Assembly (NCBI GenBank): GCA_029067025.1
Contig: JAIEFH010000302.1
Coordinates: forward strand, 1 to 19,248
Direction: 5' to 3'
Length of the DNA: 19,248 nucleotides
From: Oscillospiraceae bacterium
GTDB taxonomy: Bacteria; Bacillota; Clostridia; Oscillospirales; Oscillospiraceae
This document shows positions 1 to 6,527 of the stretch, piece after piece. Position numbers and translations under genes: made by a program. Every line of letters starts with the position of its first letter. Position 1 is the first letter of the stretch. The notes under the pieces were generated by a model. The model searched no databases, was not told the DNA's origin, and saw only the letters and a program-made list of their open reading frames with translations.

Positions 1-123
1 AATAAACACTTTTATTTTTTGACCCAGGGGCATCATCAGAGGAGTGAATTTCTCCTCCGCTTTTGTATACTCCCATGAAAGCCCACCAACAGGTGTGCTT
101 ATTCCTGTTAATCTTACGCCCAT
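1..123 (-). CDS. Partial unknown protein, N-terminus only
   Basis: An open frame starts with ATG at 123 and runs off the left edge, so only the first 41 residues are visible. The start is well supported by an AGGAGG sequence 7 bases upstream. The N-terminus begins MGVRLTGIST and continues with a VGGLSWE stretch. This 'TGIS...G(I/L)SW' opening reminds me of a DUF6650-like family of unknown function, but from memory only. No catalytic motif can be seen in this piece. It lies on the same strand as the degenerate ORF just upstream. The function is unknown. Confidence 0.55.
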   Translation of the reverse strand, partial: MGVRLTGISTPVGGLSWEYTKAEEKFTPLMMPLGQKIKVFI

Positions 124-186
124 ATTGTGTCCTCCTGAGCTTTTGGTTATGTTATTGACACTCTTCCGAATCAAATGCACTTACAC

Positions 187-463
187 GTGCAATAATTTCT
201 TTTCTCATAGATTCGTCCCCACAATTCTGCAATTAATTTTTGCAATCAGATGCTAAATCCATAATAACACCATTTTTACATTCAAGATATGAAAACTGTG
301 TGCTTATGGACTTATTCAGTTCTTTGTCCAATCTTTTCTGCTCAATCAGGGCAATAACGGACAGAACGAAACCGTCAATGAGACTGGTGTAGTCAAGTAT
401 GATTTGATCTTCAAAAGTGATAAATTTGTTTGACTCCTCTACTGCGTAGACCTTTTGCAGCAA
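187..463 (-). pseudogene. Degenerate small ORF of unknown function
   Basis: A 76-codon frame (463 to 233) can open only with TTG and has no convincing ribosome binding site. It ends at a TAA, but the same frame stays open after that stop for another 25 codons or so and then ends with TAA. This suggests a protein of about 100 residues interrupted by one nonsense codon and lacking its proper start. The visible part is acidic with a hydrophobic centre (ILDYTSLIDGFVLSVIALIE) and a lysine-rich helix after it. I do not recognise the family. It lies upstream of the partial gene at the left edge, in the same direction. It could instead be non-coding. Confidence 0.35.
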
Positions 464-698
464 AGGCAGTCAAAAGGTTTGACTGCACCCCTTTTCATAG
501 TTCTTACTCCACCAGTTGGTAGCAAACTGTTTTGCAGCGGCGCTGTATATCTGCCGGTGCTTCCCCATCGGTTTTTTACAGGATACCATACAAGACCGCA
601 TTTTTCCAGAGCAATCTATAAAATCCATGATAAGCGATTAGCAAACCTCTGCTCTGTGTGGTATCCTACAGTACTCCCTCACGGGAGCGCCAACTGAG
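464..698. other. Gene-free stretch with inverted repeats
   Basis: I see no credible gene here. There is a 9-bp inverted repeat (GCAGTCAAA / TTTGACTGC, 3-base loop) at 466-486. A separated inverted pair lies at 580-591 (AGGATACCATAC) and 656-667 (GTGTGGTATCCT), with 11 of 12 bases complementary. The lost 5' end of the tag pseudogene should fall at the right end of this stretch. Confidence 0.4.
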
Positions 699-1256
699 TA
701 GCACGATGAGGAGTGGGGCGTACCAGTTTATGATGACTGAAAGTAGTTTAAGTTCTTGATGATGGAGGTCATGCAGTGTGGCCTAAACTGGAACATAATG
801 ATCCAAAAACGTAAAATTTTCCGGGACTGTTTTGACAACTTTGATTTGGATAAAGTATCCGCGTACGACAAGACGGACATTGAACGCATCATGGGTACGG
901 AAGGGATGATCCCCTCCCGAAGAAAAATCGAAGCAACCATCCACAACGCTCGGTGCTTTCAAAGGATACGGGCAGAGTTTGGTTCGTTCAGCGAATACAT
1001 TTGGGACTTTGCCAAGGGGAGAACGTATCTTTACATGGGGCACCAGAAGGGAAATGCTCCGGCCAGGAATGGTTTGTCTGATCGGGTCAGTGCTGATCTG
1101 AAAAAGCTGGGACTAAAATACATGGGTTCCGTTACGGTCCATTCTCATCTGCAAGCCTGCGGCATCATCAACGACCATTGGGAGGGCTGCTTTCAGTATC
1201 AGGAGCTGATTGCTTGCACGGATGCAGTTCGAAAACGGCAAGAGCAGGAGAGGTGA
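699..1256 (+). pseudogene. tag: DNA-3-methyladenine glycosylase I, broken 5' end
   Basis: The intact enzyme excises 3-methyladenine from alkylated DNA (base excision repair). The downstream frame (756-1256) matches Tag along its length: a QCGLNW segment (QAGLSW in the family), a helix-hairpin-helix-like core, and the C-terminal QACGIINDHWEGC motif that carries the zinc-binding His and Cys. Upstream in the same frame the family signature HDEEWGVPVYDD is readable at 702-737, but it is broken by TAG at 699, TGA at 738 and TAG at 744. The last two could come from CGA and CAG by single C-to-T changes. The N-terminal zinc-binding Cys and a start codon are not found. Re-initiation near 756 would lack the HDxEWG segment needed for the fold, so I call it inactive. 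Confidence 0.8.
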
Positions 1257-1479
1257 CAAGGACAACTGACTTGGCAGAGCAAGAGGGGCCAAAGCCATCC
1301 ACCGGGGATGACTTCGGCCCCTTGCCAATCACTGAACTGATCGGAGATGCAATGGCAACTCAAAAAGTGAGACTAATTGTTATGCATGATGATAGCAGTA
1401 ACTTTTGCGTACTCTTTTTCAATTCTTTGTGTGACGTTTTCATTGTGACCGTTTTCTTTTGCTTTGAATTCCTGATATA
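1257..1479. other. Gene-free stretch after tag
   Basis: There is no supported ORF on either strand. The sequence becomes AT-rich toward 1400-1480. I see no clear promoter or repeat here. Confidence 0.4.
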
Positions 1480-1516
1480 AAAAGACCGCCTTACTTTTCA
1501 CAGTAAAGAGGTCTTG
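1479..1516 (-). terminator. Intrinsic terminator reading leftward
   Basis: The hairpin AAGACC...CTTACT / AGTAAAG...GGTCTT is followed on the minus strand by a run of T (plus-strand A run at 1479-1483). It would end the transcript of the 54-aa gene at 1725-1889, leaving about 210 bases of 3' sequence between its stop codon and the terminator. Confidence 0.65.
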
Positions 1517-1724
1517 TCAAACGATGTTCAGTTGTAGGTCCACGGGCAGGGATAGCCGCGAAGCGGCGCAGCCCCTTGTTCGGAGCGTAGCGACGCAAAC
1601 GGCTTCGACACTCGAATGTCGGGGTCACCGTCTCGAAGAGCGCACGGATACATGGGCAAAGTCCATGTATCGAAGTGCGCCCTTGACAGGGATTATCAGT
1701 GAATATCAAAATATTTTGTTTTAC
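1517..1724 (-). ncRNA. Hairpin-rich 3' region, possible structured RNA
   Basis: Between the stop codon of the 54-aa gene and the leftward terminator there are three clear hairpins. They are GCCGC-GAA-GCGGC at 1555-1567, CGACA-CTCGAA-TGTCG at 1606-1621, and a long one at 1640-1680 with a 9-bp stem GATACATGG / CCATGTATC (7-base loop) extended by GCGCAC / GTGCGC. No coding frame explains these. The strand is inferred from the terminator. It could be a 3' UTR structure, a processed small RNA, or a mobile repeat. I cannot assign it to a known RNA class. Confidence 0.4.
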
Positions 1725-1889
1725 TCAGATATTGTAACGGAATTGACGGATCAGATAATCTACATCATCATCTAAAGGGCCGTACTCAGAGTACAGAGCA
1801 TCTCTGATTTTCCGCAGAGCTTCCTTGTTTCCGGCATCATTGGCTGCTTTGATGGCGGCTAAGTACCTATTGTAATCACTGGATGGCAT
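1725..1889 (-). CDS. Small conserved-looking protein, 54 aa
   Basis: ATG at 1889 is preceded by an excellent AGGAGG with 8 bases of spacing, and the frame runs 54 codons to a TGA. The product starts MPSSDYNRYLAAIKAANDAG and is mostly helical and charged, with an acidic DDDVDYL segment near the C-terminus. It has no membrane segment or cysteines. Tiny helical proteins of this kind are common in Clostridia mobile regions, but I cannot name this one. It is followed by the structured region and the terminator at 1479-1516, so it is probably a single-gene transcript. Its function is unknown. Confidence 0.65.
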   Translation of the reverse strand: MPSSDYNRYLAAIKAANDAGNKEALRKIRDALYSEYGPLDDDVDYLIRQFRYNI

Positions 1890-1940
1890 AACAATTTCCT
1901 CCTAAATCATCTTAAGTATCAAGTATATGCCTTTACGCTT

Positions 1941-2627
1941 TTACCGCAAAAAAGTTATAATGAGGTTGTTCAAATTGGGGTATCGACTTTTTAGTAAGTT
2001 ACTAAATATTTCGAATCGTTCCCTAAAACCCACATCATTATATGATCCGTATAGCCCAACTGCTGGGTCAACACTTATGGACCATTTGATCTTCAATTCC
2101 TCCAAAGTGACAGAGACCTTTTCGTCTACAAGTATCTGCGGCACCCCATAATTGTCTGCGAGAAATTGCGGAATGCCGTGATATTTTTTTATCCCATCGA
2201 AAGCATCGGACGTATCGAACGGGCTGTTTCCCTTTAATAGACCGCGGAGATGCCAGTTATCATAGTAAGCATCAAAGATTACTTTAATTGGCTCATCTGA
2301 CGCCATTTTGTGTCCTTGAAAACTACGGATATCATGCGGTTCTGAAACAACAACCAAAATGTTCCCAACCATATTAAAAAGTCCATCTTTGTTCATTTTG
2401 CTATACGCGTCAATAATTTTTGAACATTGCCGCAACGTATAGCCACATTTCATTTCTTCACGAATTTTTAAACGGATTCTGTTACGTTGTTGTTGATATG
2501 CTAATTGTTCTGCTTCGCGTTCAGCTTTTTCCGCCTGTTCTTTTTTTCGGGGACGGTATATTTTAAAATAGACAAATATTGCTATAACACCACCCCAAAA
2601 AATAATAGGTAATAACTCATATGGCAT
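1941..2627 (-). CDS. Membrane-anchored protein of unknown function
   Basis: The product has one N-terminal membrane helix (about residues 2-22, LLPIIFWGGVIAIFVYF). A basic stretch (KIYRPRKK) and a charged, probably coiled-coil segment rich in Glu, Gln and Arg to about residue 57 follow. The remaining 170 residues form a soluble domain that I do not recognise, and the basic flank places it in the cytoplasm. ATG at 2627 has AGGAG 8 bases upstream. A GTG at 2636 is possible but overlaps that site. The gene starts 5 bases after the acyltransferase stop, so the two form one operon and are probably translationally coupled. The base composition is distinctly more AT-rich than the genes from 6500 onward, a sign of separate acquisition. 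Confidence 0.75.
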   Translation of the reverse strand: MPYELLPIIFWGGVIAIFVYFKIYRPRKKEQAEKAEREAEQLAYQQQRNRIRLKIREEMKCGYTLRQCSKIIDAYSKMNKDGLFNMVGNILVVVSEPHDIRSFQGHKMASDEPIKVIFDAYYDNWHLRGLLKGNSPFDTSDAFDGIKKYHGIPQFLADNYGVPQILVDEKVSVTLEELKIKWSISVDPAVGLYGSYNDVGFRERFEIFSNLLKSRYPNLNNLIITFLR

Positions 2628-2632
2628 AATAT

Positions 2633-3625
2633 TCACTCCTTCTTACGTTCAATCAGCTCTTGAAGATATTTATACTTAATACGTGCCAAGAAAGCATTGT
2701 TTGAATTAATCACGATATTGCATAGATGTGAAAATGCCTCCATATCCGAGATAAACCCACTTGGGTTAAATTCGCGCTTTTGAATAATGTCCATTGTATA
2801 ATAAGGCCACTCAGAAAACCGATTAGCTACAAACAAATCCCAATAATTGCTGCTGATTTTAGCCCGTTGCATCGGTTCCCACGCATCTAATTTTAAGCGC
2901 GCCATATTACTACGAAGAGTTTCGGCCAGTTCAATTTTCTTTTCCTTTGTAAGTTCTCCATTTACACTTAATGCCGGATTGAATATTGCCCCTATATTTA
3001 CAACAAAATCGATTCCATGCGTCTTGTCGTATTGCTCTAACCCGATTGGGACAATAAGAGCATTAGCCCTTATTGCGGCTTCAATGATCCCATAATGAAT
3101 CGGTAAAATCACATAGTTGGGGCTCAAATTCCAAGTCCCTTCTGGAAACCACATAATGGACCGGCCCTGTTTAAGATATTTTATAGCAGTTTTCATTGCC
3201 GTCTGCTTGTCGGCCGAGTCTTCAGGATCTACATAAATTACTCCATTAGCATCAAAAAACCAGCCGTCAAATGTTCGATACATGGCTTCTTCGTCACCGG
3301 ACAGTATGTATACGTGTCTTTTTACTGACTGAAGAATCACTTCCACATCATACATGCCAATATGAGATACTGAAAAAATAATCGGTCTATCAGTTTCAGG
3401 AACAGCTCCATTTACTTTGATTTTGATTTTCTTTGCCATATGGTAGACATATAACATTCCCATCAATAACGGGTGAGCAATTTCCCTAATTTTATGACTT
3501 GGTTGGGGAGTTTCACTTTGGAGTAAATAGGCTCGTTCGCGCTTTCGGTATGTAACAAGCTCCTTTATGCTCAGATGATGGAGTTTTATTGGTGATAATT
3601 TTACAAACTGATTTTCGTTAATCAT
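2633..3625 (-). CDS. PlsC-like lysophospholipid acyltransferase family protein
   Basis: This is a 330-aa member of the glycerophosphate / lysophosphatidate acyltransferase (LPLAT) superfamily, which transfers acyl chains to lysophospholipids or related acceptors at the membrane. The catalytic HxxxxD box is His88-Asp93 in SHIGMYD. The substrate-binding FPEGT box is at residues 160-164. The VPIG motif (192-195) corresponds to block IV. A family core of about 200 residues is followed by a C-terminal extension of about 100 residues with no recognised domain. ATG at 3625 has AAGGAAG 7 bases upstream. It leads the operon with the membrane-anchored protein at 1941. The AT-rich composition differs from the ICE body. 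The acceptor cannot be deduced, and a role in ordinary lipid synthesis is less likely given the accessory setting. Confidence 0.8.
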   Translation of the reverse strand: MINENQFVKLSPIKLHHLSIKELVTYRKRERAYLLQSETPQPSHKIREIAHPLLMGMLYVYHMAKKIKIKVNGAVPETDRPIIFSVSHIGMYDVEVILQSVKRHVYILSGDEEAMYRTFDGWFFDANGVIYVDPEDSADKQTAMKTAIKYLKQGRSIMWFPEGTWNLSPNYVILPIHYGIIEAAIRANALIVPIGLEQYDKTHGIDFVVNIGAIFNPALSVNGELTKEKKIELAETLRSNMARLKLDAWEPMQRAKISSNYWDLFVANRFSEWPYYTMDIIQKREFNPSGFISDMEAFSHLCNIVINSNNAFLARIKYKYLQELIERKKE

Positions 3626-3891
3626 ACCATAACTTCCTTTAGGTGTAGATATTTAAATGCCGCTCATTTTATAAACTGCTAAAATGTGTACTTTCCTGTA
3701 AATGTACCCTGTGGCTCACAAGGTGTGGGTTGCAAGCCACGTTCCCTATTGCAAAATTTAAGGATATATGTTAGAATTCCTCTGTCGAAATAGACAAGAG
3801 CAAGGCACACCGTCTATAAAAACGGCACTACCTTGCCCAACACCATGGCTCATTTTGCGTGGACTACAACCCACGCTTTATTGGTCAAATA
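3626..3891. repeat. Gene-free stretch with several hairpins
   Basis: There is no ORF I would support. A hairpin at 3800-3836 has two stems (GCAAGG / CCTTGC and CCGT / ACGG). Two similar 20-bp hairpin sequences lie in opposite orientation at 3723-3742 (GTGG...CCAC) and 3857-3876 (GCGTGG...CCACGC), with 15 of 20 bases matching when one is reversed. The stretch separates the acyltransferase promoter region from the end of the serine recombinase. Possible uses are a recombination site or transcription ends. Confidence 0.4.
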
Positions 3892-4476
3892 TCATTCCTT
3901 ACACCAACGCTGGAAGGTCCCGTGGGCTACGCCCAGCTCTTTGGCCGCCGCCCTGCCGGAGAGTTCGCCCTTGCGCCACGCGGCCATGACAGACTCGTAA
4001 TTCTCGCCCCGATCCTTAAATTTCCGCCCGAAGTGGATGCCCTTGGCCTTGGCTGCGGCAATCCCCTCGGCCTGCCGCTGACGATTGAACTCCCGCTCCG
4101 TCTGGGCCACATAGCTCAGAAGCTGGAGTACGATGTCAGCAATCAGCACCCCAGTGAGATCCCGGCCTTGGCGGGTATCCAGCAGAGGCATATCCAGCAC
4201 TACGATAGCGACCTGCTTCTCTTTCGTTAACAGCCGCCACTGGTCTAATATTTCATCGTAGTTCCGTCCCAGCCGGTCGATGCTTTTGATGACAAGAGTG
4301 TCCCCGGCTTTCAGCTTTCGCACCAGCCGCCGGTATCCAGGGCGCTCAAAGTCCTTGCCACTCTGTTTGTCCAGAACAATGTAGCTATCTGCCACTCCGA
4401 ACTCCCGCATAGCGATTATCTGCCTATCCTCGTTTTGCTCTTTGGTAGAGACCCGAACATATCCGTATGTATCCAT
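3892..4476 (-). CDS. Serine recombinase, resolvase/invertase family
   Basis: This 194-aa small serine recombinase (Tn3 resolvase / Hin / Pin type) would catalyse strand exchange by a 5'-phosphoserine intermediate. The nucleophile is Ser10 in YVRVSTKEQ. The arginine-rich active-site segment is SIDRLGRN (residues 65-72). The catalytic domain runs to about residue 140, and the C-terminus (about 155-194) is a helix-turn-helix of the usual type (GRAAAKELGVAHGTFQRW). The length is normal for the family and no residue appears lost. ATG at 4476 has AGGAGG just upstream (AAAGGAGGAGCAAA). It could resolve or invert DNA, or be left from a transposon. It is too small to be the large serine integrase of an ICE. 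Flanking inverted hairpins at 3723 and 3857 are possible sites. Confidence 0.9.
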   Translation of the reverse strand: MDTYGYVRVSTKEQNEDRQIIAMREFGVADSYIVLDKQSGKDFERPGYRRLVRKLKAGDTLVIKSIDRLGRNYDEILDQWRLLTKEKQVAIVVLDMPLLDTRQGRDLTGVLIADIVLQLLSYVAQTEREFNRQRQAEGIAAAKAKGIHFGRKFKDRGENYESVMAAWRKGELSGRAAAKELGVAHGTFQRWCKE

Positions 4477-4554
4477 TTTGCTCCTCCTTTTCTGATAGCT
4501 TTATTTTAGAGGAGCCATGGAGCTGCACAATATAGAGTTTATTTCAGAGGAATT

Positions 4555-4592
4555 AAAAGCGGTTGTCTTCCACAAGGGAAACAGCCGCTTTT
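4555..4592 (+). terminator. Bidirectional-looking intrinsic terminator
   Basis: A stem of about 12 bp (AAAAGCGGTTGT / ACAGCCGCTTTT, one G-T pair) has a 14-base loop and is flanked by A and T runs on the two sides. It lies between the divergent recombinase gene and the GNAT cluster. It insulates them rather than ending either. Confidence 0.55.
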
Positions 4593-4796
4593 GAATGATT
4601 TTGGTTGATACCCTTCCTCTGCCGCGCCAAAACATTCGCCTCCTTCAAGCAACGTAACATACCATAGTTTGAGGCAGAAGTCGAGAGAAACAATCCCCTG
4701 CTAATGCCCTTATTGTTTACAGCGGCGCAAATTCTGGGCGGGCCCGCTTGTATTTCGCGACCTGCTATGATAAACTACTTATAAGAGGTGAGGGAT
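4593..4796. other. Gene-free leader of the GNAT cluster
   Basis: No ORF is supported. The only promoter-like bases are a TTGTAT at 4749 and a TAAACT at 4771 with a 16-base spacer. This is a weak match and I do not call it a promoter. Confidence 0.3.
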
Positions 4797-5309
4797 GTGC
4801 AGTTCAAACCATTCGTACTTGACAAGGCGAATCATCAGATCCCTGTCTCTATTGTGCCGATGGGGCAGGCCGATGCGGAGTCAACAAATTTGCCGCCTGT
4901 CTGGCAGACATCATGGACCAGTGAGTATTTGACTGGAGACCGTTTTGAGAAATATGCGGCCAAGGCGGGCGATGAGCTGATCGCGCTGGGTGCATATGAG
5001 ATCCTGCATAATTCGCTGGTAGTCCACATTGTCTATATGGAGGCACAGCCGGAGTCTAATCCGACCCTTGACGACGGGGAGCCTAAGTATACGGGTATTG
5101 GTCGGCTGATGATTGCATACGGGATCAAGCTGTCCATCGACAACGGTTTTGCTGGGGATGTGGTTCTTGAAGCGAAGACTACAGACTTGGCAAAACATTA
5201 TGAACGAGATTTCGGAGCGGTTCCGCTTCCTGTGTTTGGTTCATCTGCTTCGAGATATTTAATCGCGGACGAGGCCGCAAAACGGATCTTTTTCACCTAT
5301 CTTGCTTGA
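4797..5309 (+). CDS. GNAT-like acetyltransferase fold protein
   Basis: The 170-aa product probably adopts the GCN5-related N-acetyltransferase fold. The best evidence is a motif-A-like segment (YTGIGRLMIAYGIKLSIDNG, where the acetyl-CoA loop would be G-I-G). This is followed by a strand DVVLEAKT and a motif-B-like DLAKHYERDFGA segment. The substrate is unknown, and the canonical R/Q-x-x-G-x-G/A loop is only partly present, so activity is uncertain. I choose GTG at 4797, which has GAGGTGA six bases upstream. A GTG at 4788 would overlap that site. It is the first gene of a short plus-strand cluster that ends at the terminator at 5980. Spacing to the next gene is 15 bases. Confidence 0.65.
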   Translation: MQFKPFVLDKANHQIPVSIVPMGQADAESTNLPPVWQTSWTSEYLTGDRFEKYAAKAGDELIALGAYEILHNSLVVHIVYMEAQPESNPTLDDGEPKYTGIGRLMIAYGIKLSIDNGFAGDVVLEAKTTDLAKHYERDFGAVPLPVFGSSASRYLIADEAAKRIFFTYLA

Positions 5310-5324
5310 TTGGGAGGTGTCCCG

Positions 5325-5567
5325 GTGGAAATCAGAAAAGAAATCCCTGCTTCCGATGCGGAATTGTATTGCCGCAGAGACTCAGAGGAGGAACGGTTTT
5401 ATGAAATTTTCTTCCAGATGTGCCGGAAGTATGGGGTGAGATGGGCCAGCGCAGAAGAAAAAGAGCGGCACTTTATTGAGGAGATTACCAGAGTCACCTA
5501 CGAGCGGGAGCGGGCAGTCAGGCTGGGCCTGCCGCTCTCCGATGTTCGCCCTTCGTTTGCCTCCTGA
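5325..5567 (+). CDS. Small charged protein of the GNAT cluster, 80 aa
   Basis: GTG at 5325 follows GGGAGGTG with 5 bases of spacing. The product is rich in Glu and Arg (a DSEEERFYEIFFQMCRKYG segment and a long TRVTYERERAV helix) and is predicted to be all helical. It has two cysteines that are not arranged as a metal site and no membrane segment. I do not recognise a family. Its tight spacing after the GNAT-like gene and before two more small frames suggests one operon. A role as partner or regulator of the GNAT-like protein is conceivable but has no direct support. Confidence 0.6.
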   Translation: MEIRKEIPASDAELYCRRDSEEERFYEIFFQMCRKYGVRWASAEEKERHFIEEITRVTYERERAVRLGLPLSDVRPSFAS

Positions 5568-5592
5568 CCCACAACGAAAAGAGGGGGCACGG

Positions 5593-5685
5593 ATGCTTGC
5601 GGCGTATGGCCCGTTTCAGATGATAATCTGGGAGGATGCGACAGAGCAAGTCATTGCGGAGTTCAGGAGGGATTCCAATGGCTGA
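5593..5685 (+). CDS. Possible 30-aa peptide of the GNAT cluster
   Basis: ATG at 5593 is preceded by a purine-rich AGAGGGGGCACGG. The 30-codon frame ends 8 bases into the next gene, so it overlaps it (5678-5685). The peptide carries a hydrophobic PFQMIIWE segment followed by a charged helix. The overlap and the ribosome binding site argue for translation, and it may serve mainly to couple translation to the next gene. It is too short for any family assignment. Confidence 0.4.
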   Translation: MLAAYGPFQMIIWEDATEQVIAEFRRDSNG

Positions 5686-5899
5686 AATGAGCAGAGAAGA
5701 ATTGCTACGGGCGGAGGCCATCGGCAGCGAACAAGGATGGGTCGCTCCGCTGACCCAGGAGGATAAGGAATATTTTTCCTATCTGCGGACAGTGTTTAAG
5801 CGGTATAACATTGTTCCGTCTAAGGCAACTCGGTTGGAGTACGATTTTGTGCTCCGGGTGGCGGAGAGTGAATTTTACCTCCAGCAGGCAAACACATAG
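5678..5899 (+). CDS. Small protein of the GNAT cluster, 73 aa
   Basis: ATG at 5678 has AGGAGGG with about 6 bases of spacing. The 73-residue product is soluble and helical, with a tyrosine/phenylalanine-rich middle (EYFSYLRTVFKRYNIVP) and an acidic C-terminal half. I cannot place it in a family. It is the last gene before the strong terminator at 5980-6018, so it ends the cluster starting at 4797. Base composition is intermediate between the AT-rich acyltransferase operon and the GC-rich ICE body. Confidence 0.6.
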   Translation: MAEMSREELLRAEAIGSEQGWVAPLTQEDKEYFSYLRTVFKRYNIVPSKATRLEYDFVLRVAESEFYLQQANT

Positions 5900-5979
5900 A
5901 ACCCGACCCACGCAGGGATTACCCCTCTGAGGAGAGTTCTTCTTTGTAGACACTGGTGCAATCCATCGGTGAAAATTAC

Positions 5980-6018
5980 GGCAGAGTTTCCTGCACAGGA
6001 AACTCTGCCTTTGGTTTT
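5980..6018 (+). terminator. Strong intrinsic terminator after the GNAT cluster
   Basis: A perfect 14-bp hairpin (GGCAGAGTTTCCTG / CAGGAAACTCTGCC, 2-base loop) is followed by TTTGGTTTT. It is placed 80 bases after the last small gene and ends the plus-strand transcript. Confidence 0.85.
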
Positions 6019-6150
6019 GACCACATAAATGACCACAGACACACATGGAACACGTGGAAACTATGTGGTTGAACATCATTATAAAGCAACCGGAACCGAA
6101 CAGAAACAACTAAAAAGCACTATAAATAGAGCAAAAAAGTTTTCTCCCGG
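6019..6150. other. Gene-free stretch before the tRNA scar
   Basis: No convincing gene is present. The frame open here reads into the tRNA fragment and has no ribosome binding site. Short partial repeats of CCACATA / TATGTGG occur at about 6020-6065. Sequence next to an attachment site often carries recombinase arm sites, but none can be identified. Confidence 0.35.
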
Positions 6151-6197
<47 letters not shown>

Positions 6198-6250
6198 AGT
6201 TCATGTGGTGAAAATGCTATATCGCCCTCAAAGGCAGTGTTTTCAACACA

Positions 6251-6295
6251 TTCAAGGCCCTCGGACAGCGAAATCCGAGGGCCTTGAAATTTTGC
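6251..6295 (+). terminator. Strong hairpin terminator after the tRNA scar
   Basis: A perfect 15-bp stem (TTCAAGGCCCTCGGA / TCCGAGGGCCTTGAA, 8-base loop CAGCGAAA) is followed by ATTTTG. This is typical of a terminator behind a tRNA or rRNA gene. It supports the view that this piece was carried along with the tRNA 3' flank. Confidence 0.75.
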
Positions 6296-6313
6296 TATCT
6301 GGAAGCCATTTCA

Positions 6314-6363
6314 CCAAACTGGTGGGACTCGAACTCACGCATCTGCCATTTCCACACCCGCCC
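6314..6363 (-). other. Leucine-tRNA-like scar, rearranged
   Basis: Read on the minus strand, this begins like a leucine tRNA (GCGGGTGTGG...TGGCAGATGCG, acceptor 5' strand plus D arm). It jumps straight to a T-arm-like piece with the TTCGAGT loop and CCCAC. The anticodon and variable arms are missing, the T stem has one mismatch, and the acceptor strands do not pair. It cannot be a working tRNA. It may be a second att scar, but the match is weaker than for the proline fragment. Confidence 0.35.
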
Positions 6364-6412
6364 CCGTGAAGCCTGCCTCGCCACACAACAAAATATTTGT
6401 ACACGTTTTCTA

Positions 6413-6458
6413 CGCCGTTCCGTTGGCCCAGACCGGGCTGAAGGAGCGGCGTTTTTTT
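6413..6458 (+). terminator. Intrinsic terminator at the left end of the ICE body
   Basis: The outer stem CGCCGTTCC / GGAGCGGCG and the inner GCCC / GGGC are followed by seven T. It precedes the first ICE accessory frame by about 70 bases and would block read-through from the left. A second small hairpin AGCGCCG / CGGCGCT lies at 6482-6500. Confidence 0.75.
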
Positions 6459-6527
6459 GTGTCCATTTTGCCAACCCAGCCAGCGCCGGTTTTCGGCGCT
6501 GAAAACTATGTGATAGGAGTGATCCAT

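Noticed and set aside
455..697. 80-codon plus-strand frame before tag
   Set aside because: TTG start, no ribosome binding site, Pro/Phe/His-rich text without a domain, and no continuity with the tag frame.
1491..1709. Short frames on both strands through the hairpin region
   Set aside because: They are explained by the inverted repeats and lack start signals. An Arg-rich composition on both strands suggests non-coding DNA.
1517..1724. Group II intron or intron remnant
   Set aside because: Considered because of the stacked hairpins, but no domain V-like motif and no reverse transcriptase is present.
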